In this document: piece by piece, positions 27,001 through 35,098 of the stretch
How the letters are laid out: each line of letters starts with the position of its first letter
Position numbering within the stretch: the stretch's first letter is position 1
Assembly (NCBI GenBank): GCA_948857205.1
Contig: CAQPRV010000050.1
Coordinates: 1 to 35,685, forward strand
Length of the DNA stretch: 35,685 nucleotides
DNA from: an uncultured Clostridia bacterium
GTDB taxonomy: Bacteria; Bacillota; Clostridia; TANB77; CAG-508
Direction of reading: 5' to 3'
The notes under the pieces: model-generated
What the model was told of the DNA's origin: nothing
Database searches by the model: none
What the model saw: the letters and a program-made list of their open reading frames with translations, nothing else
Translations under genes and position numbers: made by a program

Positions 27001-30000
27001 ACTATCCAAATGCACCAGGAAATTATGCTAACGTAGGATGGAAACCAATTACCAAAGAAGAATTTGAAGAAATGGACTTAAAAACAGTTGAAGATATCTA
27101 TGATAATCAAATTACTATTAAACCAGGTGTAACTAAACCAGTTACACAAACTGGAGAACAAGGATTATATGGTTCAGAGCATATGTATATAAGACGTTGG
27201 TATCAACCATATAATGAAAAAGGAAGAACCCATTCTTATGGATTTACTTACACATCATGGCAAATGCTAGGAATTGGTGGATATGACGGAGGATATATAA
27301 CCTACTTTAGTGGAAAGAGTAATAATGACTTAGATGCCATTAAAAAAGTAACCAAAGATCCAGATATGACATGGAAGAAATTTAAAACAATGCGTTATGA
27401 ATTGATGGAAAATAGTTGGAATACCATTCCATACTTAAATTCAGATGAATTAGTAGAAAAATATGTAGATGCATTAAAACTAGATGCTTCAAACAATGAT
27501 AGAAATGTTAGTAGCAGTACTAATGTTAGAAGAGTGAACTACCATTACTTAAAACGTGTAACTGATGACTTTAGAGCAGAAGTACTAAATGGAAATATCC
27601 AAAAAGTTCATATCAAAACGGCAGAAGAATTTAAACAAAAATTAACCGAAAATCCTCGTGCTTACTATGTATTAGACAATGATATTGATTTCTCTAGCAT
27701 AACAGAAGGAAATGCTATTGTCGATGGATACTTTATGGGTAAACTAGATGGGCAAGGACACAAATTAACAGGAAATACAATTCCAATCTTTAATGCCGTT
27801 AAATTTGCTAATATTTCTAATCTACAAGTAAAAAATAGTAATATAACAAGCAGTTTAATGAATGTAGGAGCATTTGCTAAAACACTAGAATATAGCCAAA
27901 TAGAAAATGTGCAAGGTAAAAACATTACAATATCTGCTACAAATAAACAAGTTGGTGGATTAATTGGTAGTATGACATACAGTTTTGTAAAAAATGTACA
28001 TGTAACAGAAAGCAATATATTAGGAACAACAAGAGTTGGAGGAATTGCTGGTTATGTTGGCCAAAGCCAAGTAGAAGAAAGCACTGTAAATGGAAGAGTG
28101 CGTTCAACAGGAAATGTAGCAGGAGGACTAATAGGAGAAGCTTATAGTAAAACAATCATTAGAAATTGTTATACAATAGGAGAAGTACAAGGAAACCAAG
28201 ATATTGGTGGATTAGTTGGCTATGTTAATACCTCTTATATTATCAACTGTTTTAGTCATACAAAAGCTACTGGAAATGCTGGTATAGCAAGCTTTGTAGG
28301 GCAAACAACCAATAACTCTATCATAAAAAATAATATTACCTTAGTTAATCAAACAGTAGGATATAAATTTGATGGTAGAACAGCTACTGATAAATTTACG
28401 AACTTTAGTGGAAACTATGAAAATAAATCAAATGTAGGAAAATCAACAACAACAAGAGCAGGTATTGACTTTACAGGAAAAATTACTGAAGTAGATGGAA
28501 CAGAAGTTAAGAAAGAAAGCTTCTATATAGATACCCTAACTTGGGATAACAACATTTGGGACTTTAGCAGAATTGCGAGTGGTGGATTACCAAAACTAAA
28601 AAATAATGATCCAAATGATGTAACAACTGTAGGTGAAAGATATAGTATAACAAATGCAGAAGAATTTGAAAGCCTATTAAAAGAACATAGAGAAGCAACA
28701 TTTGTAATTGAACAAGATATTGATTTATCTAGTTTAGAAAGTACAACAACAATTATTGATGGTGTATTTATGGGAAGAATTGAAGGAAATAACCACACTT
28801 TAAGAGGAAACAAAGTACCAATCTTCCATACGGCTCGACATACCTATATTGAAAACTTAAAAATAGAAGGAAGTAACATAAATAAAAATGAAACAGATGT
28901 AGGAGCACTTACTAAAATAGCAGATAATATAGAACTTAAAAATGTAATAGGAAAAGATATTACAGTTGTAAACAGAAGAGATGATACTGGTGGATTAATT
29001 GGTATTATGACATATGGAGACCTAGAAAATGTGCATATCATAGGAGGAAATGTAACAGGAATTAATCGTGTAGGAACATTTGCAGGTTATGTTGGATATT
29101 CTAACATAAAAGCATGTAGTAGTAATGGAACTGCAACAGGTACAGGTAATTCTATTGGTGGCTTTATGGGAGAAGTAACTAATGGAACAACTATTCAAAA
29201 CTGTTATTCTAGAGGAAAGGCAACTGGAAATCAAAATGTTGGAGGATTTGTAGGACTTTTAAGTAAGGCATCTACAATAAGCAATTCTTTGAGTACAACC
29301 AAAGTAGATGGAACAGATAGCGTTGCAGGATTTGTAGGGCAATCTATTACAAATTCTACAGTTAGAAATAATATATCATTAGGAAATCAAGTTAGACAGC
29401 ATTATAAATTTGATGGTAAAACAGTTCAAGAACAACTAGAAAAATACGAAGGAAATTACGAATACGAAGGAAACAAAGGTATTGCTACTGAGGCAAGAGA
29501 AGATATTGACTTTACAGGAAAAATAAGTGTAGCAAACAGACAAAATGTAACAAGTAAAGACTTCTATACCAATACTTTAGGCTGGAATGAAGATATTTGG
29601 GACTTTAGCACAATAGAGTCTCACAAGACACCAACATTAAAAAATAATGACCCAAATGATAGCGTCGAAATTGGAATACCAGTTCATACAATACGTACAG
29701 AAGAAGAATTCCAAACGTTAATAACACAATATCCAGATGAAAACTTTACATTAGAAAATGATATTGACTTATCTAACTTAGAAAGTACAACAACCATAAT
29801 TAGTGGTGAATTCATAGGAGAAATAGATGGAAAAAATCATAGCTTAAAAGGAAATACTGTTCCAATCTTCCATACCATTCGTTATGCAAAACTTACTAAT
29901 TTAAAATTAGAAGGAAGTAATATCAATAAAAATGAAACAGACGTAGGAGCATTTGCTAAAATAGCAGACAAAGTAGAAATACGAAATCTAGTAGCAAAAG

Positions 30001-31751
30001 ATATTACAGTAACCAATAAAAACAATAATACAGGTGGCTTAATTGGTACAATGACCTCTAGTGATTTAGAAAATGTGCATATTATTGGAGGAAATATAAC
30101 AGGAGCTGGTCGAGTAGGAATACTAGTTAGTTATGTAGGAACATCTCATATCAAAGCAAGTAGTAGTAATGGAATAATAGCAGCAACAGGATCTGCTTGT
30201 GGAGGATTGATAGGAGAAGTAATTAACAACACAATCATTGAAAATAGTTATTCTCTAGGAGATGCTAAAGGAAATCAAGATATAGGTGGACTCGTTGGAA
30301 TTTTAAGACAATCTAGTGTTATAAATTGTTTTAGTACATTAAAAGCACTTGGTAATGCAGGAGTTTCAGGATTTATAGGAAAAGCAGAGACAAATAGTAT
30401 TGTTAAGAATAATATAGCATTAGGAAATCAAATGAAACAATACAAATTCGATGGAAGAACTGCAAATGACCAGTTTGAAGGTTTTGAAGGAAATTACGAA
30501 TACGAAGAAAACACAGGAATTTCAACTTTAACAAGAGAAGGTATTGACTTTACAGGAAAAATAAGTGTGGCAACCAAACAAAATATTACCGATAGAGCAT
30601 TTTATAGTAATACCTTAGGATTTGATACCGAAGTTTGGGATTTAAGCTATGTAAGCCAAGAATGTATTCCAAAACTAAAGAATTGGGATCCAAATGAAAA
30701 AACACTAATCAATAAGGTAGATACTTATGCAATACATTCTGCAGAAGAATTTAAAGAATTGTTACAAGCACATCCAGATGCTATATTTACCATCGAAGAA
30801 GATATAGACTTTTCTAATATTAAGTATGATTTGAAAGGATCATGGGCAGTAATATCAGGAGAATTTTTTGGAGAAATTAGAGGTAATAACCATACTATTT
30901 CTAACCTAGCAAATGCAACACTATTTGAACATTTTTCAGGAAAAGTAGATAGACTAAAAATGAAAGACTATGCTTATGGAGTAGAATGGAAAAATGGATT
31001 TATTGATTGGAGTAAAAGTAATCCATATAGAACTCAAGTATCAGCTTTTGCACTAAAAGCAACAAATGCAACATTTTCAAATATGAAATTTACCAATATG
31101 GTTGTATTAGGAAAGATTAGTGTTTCTGCAATGATTTTAGAAGATGAGAATTGTACTTATGAAAATATTCATATTGAAAAAGCGTATCTAAATGGTAGAA
31201 ACTTTGGTAGTCAAATGGCAGCAATGGTTGCTGTTAAAACAGGCGGAAGTATTAAGAATTGTTATGTACAAGGAGAGATATATGGAAATGCTATACAAAA
31301 TGGTGGGGTAGTGTCTTTAACCAAAGGAGATGTTACCATTGAAAATGTAATAGCCAATATGCATGTAAGTTGTGGTTCAGCTAGCAATGCAGAAACTTGG
31401 GGTGGATTTGTTGCCAAAGTAGGAGATGGAAAATTAACAGTTAAAAATTCAGCTATGATTCATAAACTAGAACAAAATGGCAATCCAATTAACAAGTTTA
31501 TAGCGACAGTAGCAGAAGGAGCAGTAGCAACTTTCCAAAATTGCTATGAAAATGCAGAAGCAAATGGAATCGCAAGTGATGACATAGAAGGAATTAAATC
31601 AGCTACAAATTCAGAATTACTAACTAAAGATTTCTATACCAATACATTAGGTTTTGACAACAATATTTGGAACTTAGATAATATTAGAGAAGAAGATATA
31701 ACTAGTGTAGATAATAAAATTGTAAGATTTATTACTTTAGGATTAAAATAG
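21072..31751 (+). CDS. Giant secreted M26-type metalloprotease with dockerin and GLUG repeats
   Basis: The protein is 3559 residues. An N-terminal signal or anchor (about 15-36, ending IIYAAS) is followed by a dockerin (43-100) whose second loop, DMNSDGKITVTD, is canonical. Residues 105-945 are repeated Ig-like modules. From about 950 the text follows the M26 IgA1-protease/ZmpB N-terminal region (YPTGTFNLTKDYDASEY; IKNLVIENAYI) with GLUG motifs such as VGGIVGEIGYGSTIEDC to about 1370. DYDSKKEVAYSNLYKLMPFF opens the protease part. The zinc motif HETGH is at 1862-1866, with a likely glutamate ligand at 1894 (GTEDYTDG) and ERINSTEKIESYYKRMFEAI downstream. From about 2180 there are four GLUG/beta-helix blocks starting near 2180, 2524, 2872 and 3219. 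M26 enzymes cleave host surface or secreted glycoproteins. There is no LPXTG motif; anchoring may be through the dockerin. Substrate unknown. Start ATG 21072 after GGGGGA. Confidence 0.88.
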   Translation: MKEIKQLEKNKHKLLFKISICSVLLIVLFLGIIYAASTLSSKGELNDDGVIDYKDVNLLEMHLINLRLLPEEKQENADMNSDGKITVTDLTLLIKKIEEKRNYIVELTNIDTENYYPNKNEEIEVEFGANINYEDVNIEKVIINEKEYNVEYLDGLYKIKIGVGEQIGKQEYHFTKAILNTNAEVKIDYTFTISVLKNRPYVDDKSYKLEESFEGKANISFNLIDEDNSITSAQFNVYEISNIKGEKNTLETRDEADTETQILTADITAGSNTQEVPVEDGKSYRVEICVAYNTASELIDGKDHKEESILYSKEFTMALDYQLSISNIKTLKDEQENNKFSRKEPIKIVFESTNIAFENTNSSNFEPGTVTINQKEYTVTKEENKYTVTIDGIEKIGENTICIEKIKLNNGKEITLENNNTIKVEIDAQKPIVTNFETEENVQEKNIKVSFEIEDESKSIQTAKVVLYDSGENIIESKDITIEEIENGIIEKILNTKSTNKYIIKVIATYQETEDHIITDSVLLEKQIIAGNFATIKKAEVEPTTIEKNETVKITYEIETNSESEIAKIRVNNLDCIATKKSDGVYEVVTEVGKEAKVLELITSKILFADETEASVENTVEVTVLKDMPKIEEIKQEDNLAENKVTVTFTLVDPDNSFITGKVQLVKPATEGMPEQVVQEPTIERDGEHGKVIFENVEIDKEYTARFIANYNRFPEGDENIEENQVIREAKIMLVGDYNLQVSDLKTANEEKDTKYFEKNEEITLSFNCTNATSFLPEKAVINGSEYSLTQREGTNIYTTKLAGLEESGVKEYKLETIILNNKRFLDVEPEQKIKIEVLKEKPTITSFGYKEDETDKNKVVASFNLNDVETTISNGTIVIFDDHKNEIKTQNLVVGNNQITFDKIDSEYYNIKVIANYDLDTNTLGAGENEYQEQILLQEEIDFTERKIQLKDIQDVRLYHIYYGFPMEVKNIDSNEIIENPENYVAKVKMKNMPDMHANIKSCRIEQRKVILELDVENTIIYKGDERQAKVEVPFGVMGNTGSSVKNESFEDLLYQMRQYPTGTFNLTKDYDASEYEVDSLTYFGDGMFEGTINGNGHTIYNLQKPIFNEIERATIKNLVIENAYITSKVGSWQKGFIANEIYSKTVVSNVHIKNSTISTYSQFYTFGPIAGRLSGSRVEKCSVTNLSIVAQRGAGSRRVGGIVGEIGYGSTIEDCYVTGEIQGSWEVGGIVGGVQDSMYQQNTIKHCIAKVNINGTSGPGNVGGIAGNANGAGRIKLVQNISLAEGSKSYKTHGSAITLDPDTFNYEMTESNLTANAENSSGRIKEFAKNEFSGEFCKEQAGFSDQIWNLDDKNYENIPTLKGYDPNSKQEGATTGNYIPDVERLKKMQDYDSKKEVAYSNLYKLMPFFDAKYLVVDGARISEDDVLNQKQIKTILPYNDKNEFVLTLTEENHQSIDHINVVFTDDTTKQYQVKFKNMNNHVVSYKLEELGIEYNFDKYVIKQDAEIVKKLTDYIQTLDYDRDLKPLVAPINLGDRIYKDFFDETIKTEESAKQFVLNFLGNVNGYSLTIDNSILNNYIYDYLTKSTNKLKQYMFAYNYYSRFYSFEVSNMKVSDIVFFKGELYNTGVNTNNLVNLCLASTSLGTHVSYLFYEESLGPCVGFTTVSDFVEHNIKMFANNQDPNDWFAENFNGMLVETSAKGYEDSIDYRAWTQLKKQKKFILPMLTLPKDSGYMISAPTTFLVGSQRLYIREPGNQAQIQNLQNLMKNFANQIGVFYTTAAGFIEPSIFNKVCDVSIDTTVLPVLGEQKKGKSTDPFCKNFNELLNEWFTIRAVAAYSGSQRIYYVVDNTLTSYGRTWSHETGHNQCNFLFFKRNGFRPVGGCNNNDGSGTEDYTDGNTTQGFGDGAVNFNLSYNYDSSQVITTNLTTERINSTEKIESYYKRMFEAIDFLDYAEAKAFLQLTPEEQSKVAVQIYYPNAPGNYANVGWKPITKEEFEEMDLKTVEDIYDNQITIKPGVTKPVTQTGEQGLYGSEHMYIRRWYQPYNEKGRTHSYGFTYTSWQMLGIGGYDGGYITYFSGKSNNDLDAIKKVTKDPDMTWKKFKTMRYELMENSWNTIPYLNSDELVEKYVDALKLDASNNDRNVSSSTNVRRVNYHYLKRVTDDFRAEVLNGNIQKVHIKTAEEFKQKLTENPRAYYVLDNDIDFSSITEGNAIVDGYFMGKLDGQGHKLTGNTIPIFNAVKFANISNLQVKNSNITSSLMNVGAFAKTLEYSQIENVQGKNITISATNKQVGGLIGSMTYSFVKNVHVTESNILGTTRVGGIAGYVGQSQVEESTVNGRVRSTGNVAGGLIGEAYSKTIIRNCYTIGEVQGNQDIGGLVGYVNTSYIINCFSHTKATGNAGIASFVGQTTNNSIIKNNITLVNQTVGYKFDGRTATDKFTNFSGNYENKSNVGKSTTTRAGIDFTGKITEVDGTEVKKESFYIDTLTWDNNIWDFSRIASGGLPKLKNNDPNDVTTVGERYSITNAEEFESLLKEHREATFVIEQDIDLSSLESTTTIIDGVFMGRIEGNNHTLRGNKVPIFHTARHTYIENLKIEGSNINKNETDVGALTKIADNIELKNVIGKDITVVNRRDDTGGLIGIMTYGDLENVHIIGGNVTGINRVGTFAGYVGYSNIKACSSNGTATGTGNSIGGFMGEVTNGTTIQNCYSRGKATGNQNVGGFVGLLSKASTISNSLSTTKVDGTDSVAGFVGQSITNSTVRNNISLGNQVRQHYKFDGKTVQEQLEKYEGNYEYEGNKGIATEAREDIDFTGKISVANRQNVTSKDFYTNTLGWNEDIWDFSTIESHKTPTLKNNDPNDSVEIGIPVHTIRTEEEFQTLITQYPDENFTLENDIDLSNLESTTTIISGEFIGEIDGKNHSLKGNTVPIFHTIRYAKLTNLKLEGSNINKNETDVGAFAKIADKVEIRNLVAKDITVTNKNNNTGGLIGTMTSSDLENVHIIGGNITGAGRVGILVSYVGTSHIKASSSNGIIAATGSACGGLIGEVINNTIIENSYSLGDAKGNQDIGGLVGILRQSSVINCFSTLKALGNAGVSGFIGKAETNSIVKNNIALGNQMKQYKFDGRTANDQFEGFEGNYEYEENTGISTLTREGIDFTGKISVATKQNITDRAFYSNTLGFDTEVWDLSYVSQECIPKLKNWDPNEKTLINKVDTYAIHSAEEFKELLQAHPDAIFTIEEDIDFSNIKYDLKGSWAVISGEFFGEIRGNNHTISNLANATLFEHFSGKVDRLKMKDYAYGVEWKNGFIDWSKSNPYRTQVSAFALKATNATFSNMKFTNMVVLGKISVSAMILEDENCTYENIHIEKAYLNGRNFGSQMAAMVAVKTGGSIKNCYVQGEIYGNAIQNGGVVSLTKGDVTIENVIANMHVSCGSASNAETWGGFVAKVGDGKLTVKNSAMIHKLEQNGNPINKFIATVAEGAVATFQNCYENAEANGIASDDIEGIKSATNSELLTKDFYTNTLGFDNNIWNLDNIREEDITSVDNKIVRFITLGLK
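27609..31751 (+). repeat. Four C-terminal protein repeats of about 346 residues
   Basis: Blocks begin near 27609, 28641, 29685 and 30726, spaced 344, 348 and 347 codons. Each opens with a variant of AEEFxxLL, then DIDLSSLESTTTII-like text, GxFxGxIxGxNHxLxGNxVPIFH, GLUG motifs (VGGLIG, VGGIAG), and, in the first three, DFTGKIS plus FYxNTLGWDxxIWDFS and PKLKNNDPND. Blocks 2 and 3 are most alike; block 4 is diverged after its first 80 residues but recovers FYTNTLGFDNNIWNL at the end. These blocks are parts of the giant protease gene, not separate genes. Confidence 0.85.
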
Positions 31752-31776
31752 TAATCAAATACTAGTGAATAAACTA

Positions 31777-31805
31777 TTGACAAGCAAGGGCATTTAAGGT
31801 ATAAT
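31777..31805 (+). promoter_or_regulatory. Consensus promoter of rpsU
   Basis: TTGACA (31777-31782), a 17-bp spacer and TATAAT (31800-31805): a perfect match to the housekeeping consensus, about 60 bp upstream of rpsU. Confidence 0.9.
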
Positions 31806-31825
31806 GAACACGTTATAGAAGTTAT

Positions 31826-31846
31826 CCCACATACAGTGTGTATGGG
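31826..31846 (+). promoter_or_regulatory. Hairpin in the rpsU leader
   Basis: CCCACATAC pairs with GTGTATGGG (one mismatch, one G-U) around a 3-nt loop. It lies directly before the ribosome binding site AAGGAGGGG (31851-31859), so it may affect translation or mimic an rRNA site for autoregulation; this is speculative. Confidence 0.35.
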
Positions 31847-31865
31847 CTGGAAGGAGGGGAATAAA

Positions 31866-32036
31866 ATGTCAGAAATAAAAGTTAATAATGGAAATATAGA
31901 AGATGCTTTAAGAAAATTTAAAAGACAATGTGCTAGAGATCAAGTTATTCAAGAAGTACGTAAAAGAGAGCACTACGAAAAACCTAGTGTAAAAAGAAAG
32001 AAAAAATCAGAGGCTGCACGAAAAAGAAAATTCTAA
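31866..32036 (+). CDS. rpsU: 30S ribosomal protein bS21
   Basis: bS21 is a 56-residue basic protein of the small subunit platform, near the anti-Shine-Dalgarno region of 16S rRNA. The start is ATG 31866, 6 nt after AAGGAGGGG; an earlier in-frame ATG at 31836 falls inside the leader hairpin and would add an unrelated N-terminus. MSEIKVNNGNIEDALRKFKR and the Lys/Arg-rich C-terminus (KRKKKSEAARKRKF) match the family. In many Firmicutes rpsU is followed by yqeY; here it is monocistronic, between a consensus promoter and a perfect terminator. Confidence 0.96.
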   Translation: MSEIKVNNGNIEDALRKFKRQCARDQVIQEVRKREHYEKPSVKRKKKSEAARKRKF

Positions 32037-32044
32037 TAAAGTAA

Positions 32045-32097
32045 AAAAATGGAAGTATTAGGGAGGAAATATATACCTAATACTTCCATTTTTGCTT
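32045..32097 (+). terminator. Terminator of rpsU
   Basis: A perfect 18-bp inverted repeat: AAAAATGGAAGTATTAGG (32045-32062) with CCTAATACTTCCATTTTT (32076-32093). The remaining 190 bp up to the next gene are AT-rich, with no clear feature. Confidence 0.93.
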
Positions 32098-32286
32098 TTA
32101 TGGGAAAAAAGTAATTTGATTTAATTAATAAAAAATATTAATATATAAAAGAAAGATAAATCTAATAAAAAACGAAAAAATGTTAATAATAATTAAAAGA
32201 AAAACAAGTTAGCTTAAATTATAAAACCATATATTAGAGTTTTAAATAAAAGCTTGCACAAAAAAAGAAAGGAATGATAAGTAAAA

Positions 32287-33555
32287 ATGGAAAATATAAA
32301 AAAAGAAATAAAGCCAGGAATTAAGTTACACATGATAAAAAGTGATAAATTCAAAACAAATCTAATAGCATTATTCATATCAAGTGAATTAACAAGAGAA
32401 AACATAACAAAAAATGCACTAATATCAACTATTTTAAGAAGAGGAACTAAAAATATGACAACACAAGAAGAGATTAGTAAACAAATGGAAGAAATGTATG
32501 GTGCATCTTATGACAGTGGAATAGATAAAATAGGAGATAATCAAGTCATAAAATTTTATATAGAAACAATAAATGACAACTACCTACCAGATAAAAAAGA
32601 AAATTTATTAGAAAAATCTTTAGAAAAAATATTAGAAATAGCATTTAATCCATATGTAGAGAATAACGAATTTAAAAATGAATATGTTGAACAAGAGAAA
32701 AATTTCATACAAAAAATAATTGAAGGAAAAATAGATAGCAAAGCAAGATATGCCTTTGAAAGATGTATAGAAGAGATGTATAAAAATGAACCATATGGAT
32801 TATATAAATTTGGATATATAGAAGACTTAGAAAAGATAAATGGAAAAAATTTATATGAGTATTATCAACAATTAATTCAAAATGCAAAAATAGACATATT
32901 TATATCAGGTTTAATAGATGAAAAAATAGAAGAAGTTATAGAAAAAAATGAGAATATAAAAAAGCTACAAGCTAGAGAAGCAAAATACAAGATTCCAATA
33001 ACGTTAAAAAAAGACAAAAAAGAAGAAAATATTATTACAGAATCAATGGATGTATCACAAGGAAAGCTTTTAATTGGATTAGATGTAAATATTGAAGATC
33101 CTGAATTAAGATATGATACCTTAGTATATAATGCATTATTAGGAGGAACAGCAAATTCAAAGCTATTTCAAAATGTCAGGGAAAAAGCACATTTAGCATA
33201 TGTAGCCAGTTCAAACTATATGAGACATAAAGGTAATATAATTATAAATTGTGGAATAGATATTGAAAACTATGAAAAAGCATTAGATTTAGTTAGAGTA
33301 CAAATTCAAGATATGAAAGATGAAAAATTTTCTGGTGAAGATTTAAATAATGTCAAGACAGGAATAATAGACACAATAAAAACAGTTAAAGATGAACAAG
33401 ATACACAAATAAGTTATTATTTCTCTCAAGAACTTTGTAAAGAAGATGTAACAATAGACGAATATATTAAAAAAATAGAAAACGTAACAAAGGAAGATGT
33501 TATAAATATCGCAAATAAAGTAAGTATAAATACTATATATTTTTTAAAAAATTAA
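32287..33555 (+). CDS. ymfF: M16-family protein YmfF type (inactive partner)
   Basis: The 422-residue protein has the two-domain M16 peptidase fold but lacks the HxxEH zinc motif. The corresponding N-terminal stretch reads LIALFISSELTRENITKNAL. The C-terminal half keeps the M16 features YNALLGGTANSKLFQNVREK and AHLAYVASSNY. In M16 heterodimers one subunit is catalytic and one is not; the next gene supplies the catalytic one. In current Firmicutes annotation the pair is linked to 5-aminopentanol modification of elongation factor P. Start ATG 32287 follows AAAGGAA. It sits 38 bp before ymfH. Confidence 0.85.
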   Translation: MENIKKEIKPGIKLHMIKSDKFKTNLIALFISSELTRENITKNALISTILRRGTKNMTTQEEISKQMEEMYGASYDSGIDKIGDNQVIKFYIETINDNYLPDKKENLLEKSLEKILEIAFNPYVENNEFKNEYVEQEKNFIQKIIEGKIDSKARYAFERCIEEMYKNEPYGLYKFGYIEDLEKINGKNLYEYYQQLIQNAKIDIFISGLIDEKIEEVIEKNENIKKLQAREAKYKIPITLKKDKKEENIITESMDVSQGKLLIGLDVNIEDPELRYDTLVYNALLGGTANSKLFQNVREKAHLAYVASSNYMRHKGNIIINCGIDIENYEKALDLVRVQIQDMKDEKFSGEDLNNVKTGIIDTIKTVKDEQDTQISYYFSQELCKEDVTIDEYIKKIENVTKEDVINIANKVSINTIYFLKN

Positions 33556-33593
33556 AAATGTGTAATAAATAAAAAGAGAATGGAGGAAAATTA

Positions 33594-34880
33594 ATGCAAG
33601 TTATAGAGAGCTTGAAACTTAAAGAAAAGATATATAAAGAAAAACTAGATAATGGACTGACAGTAATGATAATTCCTAAAAAGGGGATAGAAAAAAAATA
33701 TATGATATGGGGAACAAATTATGGATCAAATGATAGTGTGTTTTTTGTTCCAGGTGAAGAACAAGAAACCACAGTTCCAAATGGGGTTGCACACTTTTTG
33801 GAGCATAAATTATTTGAACAAGCAAATGGAACTAATAGTTTAGATGTTTTAACATCATTAGGAGTAGATGCAAATGCATATACAACAAATGATCATACAG
33901 CATATTTATTTGAGGGTACAAACAACTTTTATGAAGCAATGGATGAATTAATGGATTATGTTCAACATCCTTATTTTACAGACGAAAATGTAGAAAAAGA
34001 AAAAGGTATCATTGGACAAGAAATAATGATGTATGATGACAATCCAGATTGGAGAGTTTATTTAAATGTAATGAAAGCAATGTATCATAATAATCCTATA
34101 AAAATAGATATAACTGGAACAATAGAAACAATAGAAAAGATAGACAAAGAAATTTTATACAAATGCTATAATACCTTCTATAATCCATCAAATATGTTAT
34201 TAATTATAGCAGGAGATTTTGAACCAAATTCAATATTAGAAGAAGTAAAGAAAAGGTTAATTGATAAGAAATCTAATGGAACAATAAAAAGAGTTTATCC
34301 AGAAGAGCCAGATGAAATAGCACAAAAAAATATAGAACAGAAACTTGAAGTAAGTAGACCTTTATATGCAATTGGAATAAAAGATAAAGTAATTGATAGT
34401 AGTTTAGAAAATAAAAATGAAATAATTAAGAAACACTTAGGAGTAACGATGCTTTTAAACTTATTAGTAGGAACAAGTTCTAATTTATATCAAAGATTAT
34501 ATAAAGATGGGACAATGTTAACTCCACCAACTATTGATTATGAATTTGGAAGAACATATGCACACATACTAGTAATGGGACAATCAGGAAATCCTGAATT
34601 GATATACGAAGAATTTAAAAAAGAGATTGAAAATTTAAAACAAAATGGAATAAAGGAAGAAGATTTTAATAGAATTAAAAAAATGTTTTATGGTAATTAT
34701 ATTAAGCAATATAATGATATTGTAGATATTTCGAGAATAGTTTTATCGGATTATTTTAAAGGAATAAATAGTTTTGATTATTTAGATGAAATAGAAACAA
34801 TAAATGTAGAATATTTAGAACAATTGTTAAAAGATGTTTTTAAAGAGGAGAAAATGGTAATATCTATTGTGAAAAATTAG
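33594..34880 (+). CDS. ymfH: M16-family zinc peptidase YmfH type
   Basis: The 428-residue protein is the catalytic partner of the preceding gene. The inverted zinc motif is H67-F-L-E70-H71 (GVAHFLEHKLFE); the third ligand is probably E143 in KGIIGQEIMMYDDNPDW. The C-terminal half has LLNLLVGTSSNLYQRLYKDG. The M16B family cleaves short peptides inside a closed chamber. TGGAGGAAAATTA precedes the ATG at 33594. The length is normal. The two genes form a two-gene operon ended by a terminator. Confidence 0.9.
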   Translation: MQVIESLKLKEKIYKEKLDNGLTVMIIPKKGIEKKYMIWGTNYGSNDSVFFVPGEEQETTVPNGVAHFLEHKLFEQANGTNSLDVLTSLGVDANAYTTNDHTAYLFEGTNNFYEAMDELMDYVQHPYFTDENVEKEKGIIGQEIMMYDDNPDWRVYLNVMKAMYHNNPIKIDITGTIETIEKIDKEILYKCYNTFYNPSNMLLIIAGDFEPNSILEEVKKRLIDKKSNGTIKRVYPEEPDEIAQKNIEQKLEVSRPLYAIGIKDKVIDSSLENKNEIIKKHLGVTMLLNLLVGTSSNLYQRLYKDGTMLTPPTIDYEFGRTYAHILVMGQSGNPELIYEEFKKEIENLKQNGIKEEDFNRIKKMFYGNYIKQYNDIVDISRIVLSDYFKGINSFDYLDEIETINVEYLEQLLKDVFKEEKMVISIVKN

Positions 34881-34917
34881 AAAAAATGTTTAAAAATAAG
34901 ATAATTCAAAATGTTGT

Positions 34918-34960
34918 AAAAACGGTATTATTTATATAAAAAGATAAATGCCGTTTTTTA
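34918..34960 (+). terminator. Terminator of ymfFH
   Basis: AAAACGGTATTATTTAT pairs with ATAAATGCCGTTTT (one small bulge and a wobble), followed by T residues, about 40 bp after the ymfH stop. Confidence 0.85.
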
Positions 34961-34971
34961 CTGTCTCATAA

Positions 34972-35055
34972 TGTCGAAACTGAATGAAAGGTGTCTTACA
35001 AAAGTTTTAAAAATATAGCTGAAATACTTGACTTTTAAGGCAAAATTGTGATAAT
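34972..35055 (+). promoter_or_regulatory. Spo0A-box match and promoter of the Spo0E-like gene
   Basis: TGTCGAA at 34972-34978 equals the 0A box bound by phosphorylated Spo0A. The promoter consists of TTGACT (35028-35033), a 16-bp spacer and GATAAT (35050-35055), with TG at 35047-35048 as an extended -10. The box lies about 50 bp upstream of the -35. A 7-bp match can occur by chance, but this is the only one I noticed between genes in the window. Confidence 0.5.
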
Positions 35056-35098
35056 TTATTATTATACAAAAGAAGACAAAAATAAAGGAGAAAAAGGT

